Positions 58,314-64,000 of a DNA stretch of 64,000 nucleotides are shown here, piece by piece. How positions within the stretch are numbered: the stretch's first letter is position 1; the number at the start of each line of letters is the position of its first letter. Origin of the DNA: Lacticaseibacillus kribbianus (GTDB taxonomy: Bacteria > Bacillota > Bacilli > Lactobacillales > Lactobacillaceae); assembly GCF_020180945.1 (NCBI RefSeq), contig NZ_JAIPUL010000001.1, positions 1,054,001 through 1,118,000 of the forward strand, in the 5' to 3' direction. Both the position numbers and the translations under genes were made by a program. Under the pieces are notes generated by a model. That model saw nothing but the letters and a program-made list of their open reading frames with translations, did not search any database and had not been told where the DNA came from.

Positions 58314-58807
58314 CAGTTCACCCTCAATACGATTCCGCGGGGCTTGAATTCTGCCCCGACAACTTTGTGCCCTGCCGCCAAAGCGCGGCGAATCTTGTCT
58401 TTGTCAGGCCGCAGCTCGGTCTTGAACATATCAGCCTGCAAGTGGTCTCCATCAATGTTGATGCCGAGCTGACCACCAGCGTTTTGAATGTGCAGGTAGG
58501 TGTCGTCGGTCTCGATGGTCTTCAAGTCGTAGGCCTGCATTCGTTCCTTAACAATGGCGAACATCTTGTCAGCCAGTGCCTCGTTCTTTGCGGCACGGCC
58601 TGCCCACTCTTTGATTTTGTTGCGTTGGCCGAGTGCTAACGCCTTGGCGTTTTCTCCGATGTGTGCGTAAGCCACCAGTTTGTCTTGAAGCGAACCGTCA
58701 ATAAGCGAATCGACGCTGTCCTGGTAGGCCTGCTCGTCGATGTCCCCGGCCTGGAATTTTGCCGTTAGATCGGCAATTTTAGTCTCGATGTTGTATAATG
58801 TGTCCAT
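58313..58807 (-). CDS. Siphovirus Gp157 family protein
   Basis: 164 residues: helical N-terminal half (YNIETKIADLTAKFQAGDIDEQAYQDSVDSL) and KDKIRRALAAGHKVVGAEFKPRGIVLRV at the end. Gp157 regularly precedes the annealing-protein gene; a role in recombination or phage resistance has been proposed. ATG follows AAAGGAAA. Confidence 0.87.
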   Translation of the reverse strand: MDTLYNIETKIADLTAKFQAGDIDEQAYQDSVDSLIDGSLQDKLVAYAHIGENAKALALGQRNKIKEWAGRAAKNEALADKMFAIVKERMQAYDLKTIETDDTYLHIQNAGGQLGINIDGDHLQADMFKTELRPDKDKIRRALAAGHKVVGAEFKPRGIVLRVN

Positions 58808-58845
58808 GGATGTTTTCCTTTCTGGCCACCGGTTGCCCCCGGTGG

Positions 58846-59076
58846 CTATTTTTCGTCCCACGAGATCCACTGGCCGCCGCTGATTGGGTCTAGCGTGAAC
58901 CCGAGCGACGACAGCTCGATAATCTCCTGTGGACTGACGTCCTTCACGGTGACGCTGGACTGGCCTCTGAATGCGGCGCCGTGGATGGCTGCCATCACAG
59001 TGTCGGCGTGCTGCTTAGCGCGTGCATCGCGGGTGTAGGACTGAACCTGCTCGATTGTGGTGTCAAATAGTGTCAT
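58846..59076 (-). CDS. Early phage protein, unknown (76 aa)
   Basis: LFDTTIEQVQSYTRDARAKQHADTVM then a small alpha/beta part ending GGQWISWDEK. ATG 59076 behind AAAGGAGGTGAG; an in-frame GTG at 59175 would add 33 residues but lacks a ribosome binding site. Confidence 0.65.
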   Translation of the reverse strand: MTLFDTTIEQVQSYTRDARAKQHADTVMAAIHGAAFRGQSSVTVKDVSPQEIIELSSLGFTLDPISGGQWISWDEK

Positions 59077-59171
59077 GGTCTCACCTCCTTTCGTGTGAGA
59101 TAATTCACCTCGGATATGAAGCGGGTCGTCCAGAATCGCCAGCACGGAATCAGATAGCTTTAGAGAGCAAG

Positions 59172-59381
59172 TCACTGGCGGTTGGCTTGCTTTTTCATTC
59201 GGTCGTACAAGCGGCTGTGAAGCTCGCTGGTCAACATGTGTGGATCATCAAGATATTCGAGACCGTCCACCGCTTCGCCCCACGTGTCGGACATATCAAT
59301 AAGTTCGGACGCGATGGCATCGAGCTTCTTGCCGATGAGTTCATTCAGTTCTGCGTATTCTTTTACGATGTCACTTTTCAT
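59172..59381 (-). CDS. Early phage protein, unknown (69 aa)
   Basis: Helical acidic protein (KSDIVKEYAELNELIGKKLDAIASEL). ATG 59381 behind GGGAGGTG; GTG 59390 is an alternative. Confidence 0.6.
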   Translation of the reverse strand: MKSDIVKEYAELNELIGKKLDAIASELIDMSDTWGEAVDGLEYLDDPHMLTSELHSRLYDRMKKQANRQ

Positions 59382-59396
59382 TGCATTCACCTCCCT

Positions 59397-59699
59397 TCAG
59401 AACAGGCCGTCGTAGTCGTGGTCAATCTTCTCCCCGACCGGGTCAGGTTCCGGCTTCGGTTCTGGCGGGCCTTGACGAAGAATCACACTAGCATCGAACG
59501 GATAGTCAAATACGGTGCGATAGCTAACTTGGTCTTTCCGCTTTGGCTTTACGTGCCGGATCGGCTTTCCAACAGCCGCCGCGAATGGTGCAAGCAGTTC
59601 GTTGGCCTTCGTGTTCGACCTATCGAAGTACGTCACGCTGACCCGCGCGCCTTTCCGCATTGCTTCCACGACGGCGCGCTCCAGTGATGTTACTTCCAT
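59397..59699 (-). CDS. Early phage protein, unknown (100 aa)
   Basis: EVTSLERAVVEAMRKGARVSVTYFDRSNTKANELLAPFAAAV at the N-terminus (residues 2-43), Pro/Glu-rich tail. No family recognised. ATG overlaps the upstream stop. Confidence 0.6.
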   Translation of the reverse strand: MEVTSLERAVVEAMRKGARVSVTYFDRSNTKANELLAPFAAAVGKPIRHVKPKRKDQVSYRTVFDYPFDASVILRQGPPEPKPEPDPVGEKIDHDYDGLF

Positions 59700-59854
59700 C
59701 AGTCCGCCTCCTCTTTTGTGTTGTCCACCGCGCGCAGGTCGCCGGTGATGTCGGTCAGCCAGTGCGGCATCGGCTTGTCTTCGATGAACTCGGCGATGGC
59801 GCATAGGGCCGCCAGAACGGCGCCTAGGATGGCGCCGAATTGTAGGTAAATCAT
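59699..59854 (-). CDS. Small early membrane protein (51 aa)
   Basis: MIYLQFGAILGAVLAALCAIAEF is one membrane helix, followed by a charged tail. Overlaps both neighbours by 1-4 bp. Confidence 0.6.
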   Translation of the reverse strand: MIYLQFGAILGAVLAALCAIAEFIEDKPMPHWLTDITGDLRAVDNTKEEAD

Positions 59855-60159
59855 GATTGAGCCTCCTTTGCGATATTGCGGAACTCTGTCCGCATGAACT
59901 CCGAGAACGCCAGCGGCTCGAACCGCCAGCCGATGCGCCCACCGTAGTTGAATGCGAACCCGTCGAGCTGCCGCTGGAACCGTGGCTTGTCGAGTACGTG
60001 TGTGGACAGCCACGTCTGTGTCAGTCCGTATCGGTCGAGCACGTCGGCAGCCGACCACCAGCGGCGGTAGTCGGGTTCGTGCTGGAGACGTTCAGCCACG
60101 GCCTTGTCGACCGCTTGCTGAATCAGTTCTGGCGGAACTGAGATTGTGATTGGTGGCAT
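59851..60159 (-). CDS. DUF771 phage protein
   Basis: 102 residues. PPITISVPPELIQQAVDKAV ... WWSAADVLDRYGLTQTWLSTHVL resembles DUF771/excisionase-like phage proteins with a helix-turn-helix that start the early operon. ATG follows AAGGAGG. Confidence 0.75.
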   Translation of the reverse strand: MPPITISVPPELIQQAVDKAVAERLQHEPDYRRWWSAADVLDRYGLTQTWLSTHVLDKPRFQRQLDGFAFNYGGRIGWRFEPLAFSEFMRTEFRNIAKEAQS

Positions 60160-60224
60160 GGATCAGGCCTCCTTTCGTTTGAACCTCGCTTGGCGGATAA
60201 TGTGTCCGGGAAGGAGGTGTGAAA

Positions 60225-60590
60225 ATGAACATTGATGAATTCGATAAAGTTGCCGTCACTATCATGAAGGCTGTGTATTCCCACCCTCAGTCAGAGCCGG
60301 GCTTCACTCAGGTCGAAAAAATTTTTACGGCAGTCAAGCCAACGCCATACGAAGTGGTCTGGGGCTATCTAAAAACTCTAGATGCCGACGGTTGGCTCAA
60401 ACTTGACGGCGATTGGAGCGATGGCAAAGGCTTTTCTAACGACCTGGTCACCGCATCGCCAACTACAAAAGGCCGTACCTTTGCCGGACGTCACGAGCGA
60501 TTACAGCGAGCTTTCGTTGTAAAACATTTTGTGGCGCCATTCATTACAGGCGTCGTAACTGCCGTCGTGGCATATCTACTTTCCAGATAA
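60225..60590 (+). CDS. Plus-strand tail-anchored winged-helix-like protein
   Basis: 121 residues; residues 1-90 look like a small winged-helix (VKPTPYEVVWGYLKTLDADGWLKLDGD), the C-terminus is a membrane helix (FVAPFITGVVTAVVAYLLSR). Strong RBS GGAAGGAGG 6 nt before ATG 60225. It is the only plus-strand gene inside the minus-strand early block, so it is probably transcribed in the lysogen. Function unknown. Confidence 0.7.
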   Translation: MNIDEFDKVAVTIMKAVYSHPQSEPGFTQVEKIFTAVKPTPYEVVWGYLKTLDADGWLKLDGDWSDGKGFSNDLVTASPTTKGRTFAGRHERLQRAFVVKHFVAPFITGVVTAVVAYLLSR

Positions 60591-60725
60591 GAAGTAAATC
60601 GCAATGCCATACGCGACTCCCGTAAGAACAGACAACGCGATTGGTAGTACCCACTCGTGATTGATGTTGAAGTTGTCCGCCGCCTCTGTCAGGCGACCTT
60701 TTAGCTTGCGTAAGTGTCTCATCAT
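60576..60725 (-). CDS. Small membrane protein convergent with 60225 gene
   Basis: 49 residues, basic N-terminus MMRHLRKLKGRL and a C-terminal helix PIALSVLTGVAYGIAIYFL. Its 3' end overlaps that of the plus-strand gene by 15 bp, and both proteins end in a similar tail anchor. Confidence 0.6.
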   Translation of the reverse strand: MMRHLRKLKGRLTEAADNFNINHEWVLPIALSVLTGVAYGIAIYFLSGK

Positions 60726-60726
60726 T

Positions 60727-60870
60727 CTAGTAGTACCGGATAAGTGTTGCGTAGAGTTCCGCGATGGCTGCCACCATTGCGGGCTCTTTTTTTAGCTCTG
60801 GGTCGCGCAGTGTTTCGACGATATAGTTCGCGACTTCCTGGTTGACGTCGACCTCTTTTGTTTTTGACAT
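60727..60870 (-). CDS. Early phage protein, unknown (47 aa)
   Basis: MSKTKEVDVNQEVANYIVETLRD, acidic helical, ends YATLIRYY. ATG behind AGGAGG. Stop is 1 base before the next gene's ATG. Confidence 0.6.
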   Translation of the reverse strand: MSKTKEVDVNQEVANYIVETLRDPELKKEPAMVAAIAELYATLIRYY

Positions 60871-60881
60871 GGTTAGACCTC

Positions 60882-61040
60882 CTAGCCCGTGTAAAGCTCA
60901 AGCTCATGTGCGGCCCGGCCGAGCACGTCGCCCAGGCCTTCTGTGTCAAGGCCGGCTTCACGTGCGTCGTCTTCCGCGTCCCGAGCGTCCTCGATGGCGG
61001 CGAGCGCCTTATCCAGCGCCGCCTGCAGTTTTTTTGTCAT
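60882..61040 (-). CDS. Early phage protein, unknown (52 aa)
   Basis: MTKKLQAALDKALAAIEDARDAEDD, a single acidic helix. ATG overlaps the rha stop (ATGA); behind AGGAGGTAG. Confidence 0.6.
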   Translation of the reverse strand: MTKKLQAALDKALAAIEDARDAEDDAREAGLDTEGLGDVLGRAAHELELYTG

Positions 61041-61774
61041 TCGGCTACCTCCTGAAGCTTTCCGATTCTGATGGCCTCCTCCTTGATTGCAGCGACACCC
61101 TTGTCGAAGTACAGCCAATTCGGCGTCTCCTTCGGGCCGTGTTGCGACTTGTCAGCCGCCCAGCGGCCGTACTCGTTTTGGCCCGGCTGCTCTGCCTTGA
61201 GTCCCAACGTGTTGCAGATACGCCCGACCATCGCGCCAGATGAGATGCCCAACTTCTTAGCAACCTCACCGGCGGTGTACTCATCCTGCTTCATGACCGG
61301 GATCAGGCGCTCACCGGTGATGATTTCAGCGGCGCGGGACAGCATCTGCTCGCGTGCTGACTCGGATGTAGTTTTGTTGGCGATTCGATACAACGCGTTA
61401 GCCTGGGCCGTCTTGGCGCGGCTGATTGCCAGCTCCGCTTGGAGTACGGGATCGAGCTTCTTGGCCGGCACCTTCTTGAGCGTGGTTTCCATCGCGTTGA
61501 AGGCGTCGATGTACTGGAGCTTGAAGCTCATTGCCTTCTTACCGGTGAAGCCCATGGCCAGCAGACTGAAGCCGTCACGGTTCATGTAGTACATTGGGTA
61601 CTGTTTGCCACGGTTTTCATATGTGCCAGCAGCGAAGAATTTGGCGGCTGATTTTTCAGCCACGAGATTTTCAATACTTTGGATAACATTCTTGTGTTCC
61701 TTGCCGAATGTTTCGGCTACTTGCAGGCTTGATGTGACCGCCTGCTTGTCGTGCATGATGACTAAATTGTTCAT
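61037..61774 (-). CDS. Rha-family phage regulatory protein / antirepressor
   Basis: 245 residues. N-terminal pRha domain (VTSSLQVAETFGKEHKNVIQSIENL, YYMNRDGFSLLAMGFTGKKA) and C-terminal KilA/ORF6C-like domain (YTAGEVAKKLGISSGAMVGRICNTLGL). Antirepressor-type proteins regulate lysis/lysogeny. Follows cro by 2 bp. Confidence 0.88.
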   Translation of the reverse strand: MNNLVIMHDKQAVTSSLQVAETFGKEHKNVIQSIENLVAEKSAAKFFAAGTYENRGKQYPMYYMNRDGFSLLAMGFTGKKAMSFKLQYIDAFNAMETTLKKVPAKKLDPVLQAELAISRAKTAQANALYRIANKTTSESAREQMLSRAAEIITGERLIPVMKQDEYTAGEVAKKLGISSGAMVGRICNTLGLKAEQPGQNEYGRWAADKSQHGPKETPNWLYFDKGVAAIKEEAIRIGKLQEVAE

Positions 61775-61776
61775 TG

Positions 61777-62010
61777 TTAGGCCTCCTGCTTGGTGTTGGT
61801 TTCCGGTTTAACCGGAGCGTCGGGTAAAAAAATAAGATCTTCATAGCCGACACCCGTAACCTGCTTAATTCGTTCCAGAACCTTGATGTCTGGATAGGTC
61901 TTGCCTCGTTCGTAGTTGCGCACCGTGGTGTCGGTGACGCCGATACGTTTAGCAAACTCGGACTGGGTCAGCCCAACATTAACTCGTGCGGCTTTCAGTG
62001 TGATGCTCAT
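61777..62010 (-). CDS. Cro-like repressor
   Basis: 77 residues, XRE HTH at 4-57 (ARVNVGLTQSEFAKRIGVTDTTVRNYERG). ATG 62010 behind AAAGGAGGTGAG. First gene of the lytic operon, divergent from CI. Its 3' end contains an operator palindrome. Confidence 0.9.
   Translation of the reverse strand: MSITLKAARVNVGLTQSEFAKRIGVTDTTVRNYERGKTYPDIKVLERIKQVTGVGYEDLIFLPDAPVKPETNTKQEA
61803..61815. promoter_or_regulatory. Operator palindrome inside cro 3' end
   Basis: CCGGTTTAACCGG, the most symmetric member of the operator set, in a coding position 210 bp from the main switch region. Confidence 0.55.
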
Positions 62011-62038
62011 TGGCTCACCTCCTTTCTCAACACAAACA

Positions 62039-62067
62039 ATCATAATCCGGTTAGACCGGAAACGCAA
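62039..62067 (-). promoter_or_regulatory. Lytic (cro) promoter with operator in the spacer
   Basis: TTGCGT (62067-62062), 17-bp spacer, TATGAT (62044-62039). The spacer contains the operator CCGGTCTAACCGG (62059-62047), so repressor binding would block polymerase directly. Confidence 0.8.
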
Positions 62068-62075
62068 GAAGTTTT

Positions 62076-62088
62076 TCGACTTAACCGG
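62076..62088. promoter_or_regulatory. Second switch operator (half-conserved)
   Basis: TCGACTTAACCGG: one conserved half AACCGG, the other diverged. Lies between the two divergent promoters. Confidence 0.5.
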
Positions 62089-62107
62089 AAATATTTTCTG
62101 CTTTTCC

Positions 62108-62135
62108 TTGTATTTTTCCGGTACTGGTATATAGT
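62108..62135 (+). promoter_or_regulatory. CI promoter with third operator
   Basis: TTGTAT (62108-62113), 16-bp spacer, TATAGT (62130-62135), plus strand; CCGGTACTGG (62118-62127) sits in the spacer. Confidence 0.65.
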
Positions 62136-62157
62136 TACCTATAAAGAGGTGTCCAAT

Positions 62158-62826
62158 ATGTCAGACTTAGGAAATAAAGCAATCTTCGGCAAGAACCTAA
62201 CCGAAATGATGAATCAGAGGAAAATGTCGGTGACTGACTTGGCTTCTGCCCTTGGCTTCAGCACCTCAACCGTGTGGGACTGGGCGAACGGAAAGACCTA
62301 CCCACGTATTGATAAGATTGAAATGATGGCCAATTATTTTGGTGTTAAGAAGTCAGCACTGGTTGAGCACCACGATAACGGTGTTCCTCTACCAATCCAC
62401 ACCTACCCATACATCCCCGCCGCCATCTCTGCCGGTGCTCCTGCCACCGTGGACGCGATCACGCCTGACCAGCTCGAAGTCGTCGCGATTCCAGACGCCG
62501 TCATGGGCAAGTGGGCGGGGCACACCGACATCAAGCTCATGCGCGCCAACGGTGAGAGCATGAACCGCGTCATCCCGGACGGCTCCCTTATCGGTGTCCA
62601 CGCCGTGGACGACCCGGCAGACCTCAAGGACGGTGACATCGTGGTCTTCGACTGTGATGGTGAGTATGCCGTCAAGCGGTTCTTCAATGACCGCACGGGC
62701 CGCGCGTACATCTTCCAGCCCGACTCAAGCAAGCCTGGCTTCGCGCCGATTGTTCGCCGGTACGACGATCCAGACCTCACAAACATCGTCGGCAAGGTCG
62801 TCCTCTACGTGGTCGAACTCGCCTAG
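62158..62826 (+). CDS. CI-like repressor (XRE HTH + S24 peptidase)
   Basis: 222 residues. HTH residues 9-65 (NLTEMMNQRKMSVTDLASALGF); cleavage site Ala-Gly in AAISAGAPA; S24 dyad Ser in ANGESMNRVIPDG and Lys in EYAVKRFF. RecA-stimulated self-cleavage would induce the prophage. ATG 62158 behind AGAGGTG; GTG 62149 is an alternative. Confidence 0.93.
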   Translation: MSDLGNKAIFGKNLTEMMNQRKMSVTDLASALGFSTSTVWDWANGKTYPRIDKIEMMANYFGVKKSALVEHHDNGVPLPIHTYPYIPAAISAGAPATVDAITPDQLEVVAIPDAVMGKWAGHTDIKLMRANGESMNRVIPDGSLIGVHAVDDPADLKDGDIVVFDCDGEYAVKRFFNDRTGRAYIFQPDSSKPGFAPIVRRYDDPDLTNIVGKVVLYVVELA

Positions 62827-62902
62827 CCCACTCCAGCGGCAGGCCCGTGCAAGCCGGGCCGCGGGCGTCAGCTTCAGACCTTAACAGAATGGGGAGAACT
62901 AA

Positions 62903-64000
62903 ATGGTTGATAATACTAGCTTGGGCGCAGCCAAGCATGCCAAGAATGATGAATTCTACACACAATACAGCGACATTGAAGCTGAAATGAATGCTTATGT
63001 AGAATTTAACCCTGATGTCTTTCGTAACAAAACAATTCTATTGCCTTGCGATGATCCGGAGTGGTCAAACTTCACTAAATACTTTGCATCTAACTTCACC
63101 CGTTTTGGCTTAAAGAAGTTAATTTCCACTTCCTATGCCAAAAGCTCAGGTAGCCAGCAATTGACTTTATTTGAAATGGGCTCACCACTCTACGATGAGA
63201 AGCTGCACCCAGCTCATGGCAAGCTTTTCACGCTGACCCGTGATACGAACCATTCGGGCCAGATTGATACTGACGATATCGTGTTTTCTGGATATCTTGA
63301 TGGTGATGGTGACTTTCGGTCACCAGAGATTCGCAAATTACGAGATGAGGCGGACATTATTATCACCAATCCACCCTTCTCACTATTCCGCGAGTTTCTG
63401 GCATGGATTGTGGAAGCTAATAAGAAATTTATTATTATCGGAAACATGAACGCGATCACCTATAAGACTGTATTCCCACTGATTAGCCATAACCAGCTTT
63501 GGTTAGGATACTCAATTCATTCCGGCGACCGAAAATTTAATGTTCCTGATTCTTATCCGTTGAACGCGGCCGGTTACGGTATCGATTCGGACGGCAAGAA
63601 GTTTATCCGGGTCAAGGGGGTACGATGGTTTACCAACATAGACCATGGCAAGCGGCACGAACAACTGATCCTCGACACTGTGGAACATAATCTGAAATTT
63701 AACAAAAAATTGCGGAAGAAGTTTGAAAAGGACTATGGCAAGCTTGAATACCCCCACTACGACAACTACGATGCCATCGAAGTGCCCTTTACCGATGCAA
63801 TTCCGAGTGACTACGACGGCGTTATGGGGGTACCAATAACGTTTATGGACAAGTACAACCCTGAACAGTTTGAAATTATAGGCATGGCGGAAAACGAAGA
63901 TTTGTATAAACTAAAAACTAGGATTTATACTTCTGACGAAAAGAAAAATGCTTACTTTGCTAAATTTGGTAGAAATGGGCAGTACGATTTGAATGCGAGC
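62903..64000 (+). CDS. EcoRI-family adenine DNA methyltransferase (3' end outside window)
   Basis: At least 366 residues. Family features: AKHAKNDEFYTQYSDIEAEM near the start, LPCDDPEWSNFTKYF, and the catalytic IIITNPPFSLFREF. Methylates adenine, SAM-dependent. ATG behind GGGGAG, 76 bp after CI, plus strand, so probably expressed in the lysogen. No endonuclease is visible within the window. Confidence 0.88.
   Translation, partial: MVDNTSLGAAKHAKNDEFYTQYSDIEAEMNAYVEFNPDVFRNKTILLPCDDPEWSNFTKYFASNFTRFGLKKLISTSYAKSSGSQQLTLFEMGSPLYDEKLHPAHGKLFTLTRDTNHSGQIDTDDIVFSGYLDGDGDFRSPEIRKLRDEADIIITNPPFSLFREFLAWIVEANKKFIIIGNMNAITYKTVFPLISHNQLWLGYSIHSGDRKFNVPDSYPLNAAGYGIDSDGKKFIRVKGVRWFTNIDHGKRHEQLILDTVEHNLKFNKKLRKKFEKDYGKLEYPHYDNYDAIEVPFTDAIPSDYDGVMGVPITFMDKYNPEQFEIIGMAENEDLYKLKTRIYTSDEKKNAYFAKFGRNGQYDLNAS

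Larger units (their letters stand above)
28715..64000. mobile_element. Siphovirus prophage (continues past the right edge)
   Basis: Contiguous phage modules on the minus strand from switch and early genes (62-52 kb) through ArpU, terminase, head, tail to holin and endolysin (31-30 kb), with lysogenic genes on the plus strand at 62.2 kb onward. HK97-type MCP and protease, P27-like TerS, HNH and Dit/tape measure indicate a cos-packaging siphovirus. Integrase and the second attachment site lie beyond 64 kb. The left attachment may be the tRNA-Ser remnant at 28657-28714. Confidence 0.9.

Overview
The window comes from a GC-rich member of the Lactobacillaceae. The evidence is a compact low-GC-Gram-positive division/wall cluster (mraZ-rsmH-ftsL-pbp2B-mraY-murD-murG-divIB-ftsA), Lactobacillales-only small proteins (DUF3397, DUF4044 and DUF3013 families), a ThiT transporter under a TPP riboswitch and T-box control of an amino-acid importer. 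The genus cannot be fixed from the sequence alone.

1-20.9 kb is host core, nearly all on the minus strand: the dcw cluster (ftsA runs off the left edge), a probable MraZ operator, thiT with its riboswitch, cardiolipin synthase, a three-gene amino-acid ABC importer behind a T-box leader with a duplicated expression platform (probable specifier CAC, histidine), minCD, prmA and several small unknown genes.

21.0-28.7 kb is a small integrative mobilizable element (IME) in the 3' end of a tRNA-Ser(CGA) gene: tyrosine integrase, MobT/Rep_trans relaxase with an oriT-like GC inverted repeat just upstream, a DUF3173 protein, an XRE regulator, a HigBA-type toxin-antitoxin pair, an IS30-truncated MmeI-like methyltransferase remnant, and an AT-rich cadC-cadD cadmium cassette. 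A diverged second copy of the tRNA 3' half at 28.66 kb marks the far end.

28.7-64 kb is most of a cos-type, HK97-fold siphovirus prophage that abuts the IME and continues past the right edge. Read in transcription order (minus strand, right to left) it has: genetic switch (CI at 62.2 kb on plus, Cro, Rha), many small early genes, recombination and replication genes (Gp157, DUF1071 annealing protein, HNHc/NinB-like protein, replisome organizer with an internal iteron origin, RusA, SSB), the late regulator ArpU, an 11-bp repeat array with a late-type promoter, a cluster of structured tRNA-like RNAs, two accessory genes (a secreted coiled-coil protein and a CsbD protein on the opposite strand), a metallophosphoesterase, a glutaredoxin-like protein, HNH, TerS/TerL, portal, protease, capsid, connectors, tail and lysis genes. 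A separate three-gene unit with its own promoter and terminator lies at the attachment end (28.9-30.1 kb), and an EcoRI-type adenine methyltransferase follows CI.

Two canonical -1 frameshift heptamers are present: one would append an Ig-like domain to the major capsid protein, the other makes the tail-chaperone G-T fusion. A second IS30-family element sits exactly at the portal start codon with a 14-bp target duplication, separating portal from its ribosome binding site, so the prophage is probably impaired for virion production.
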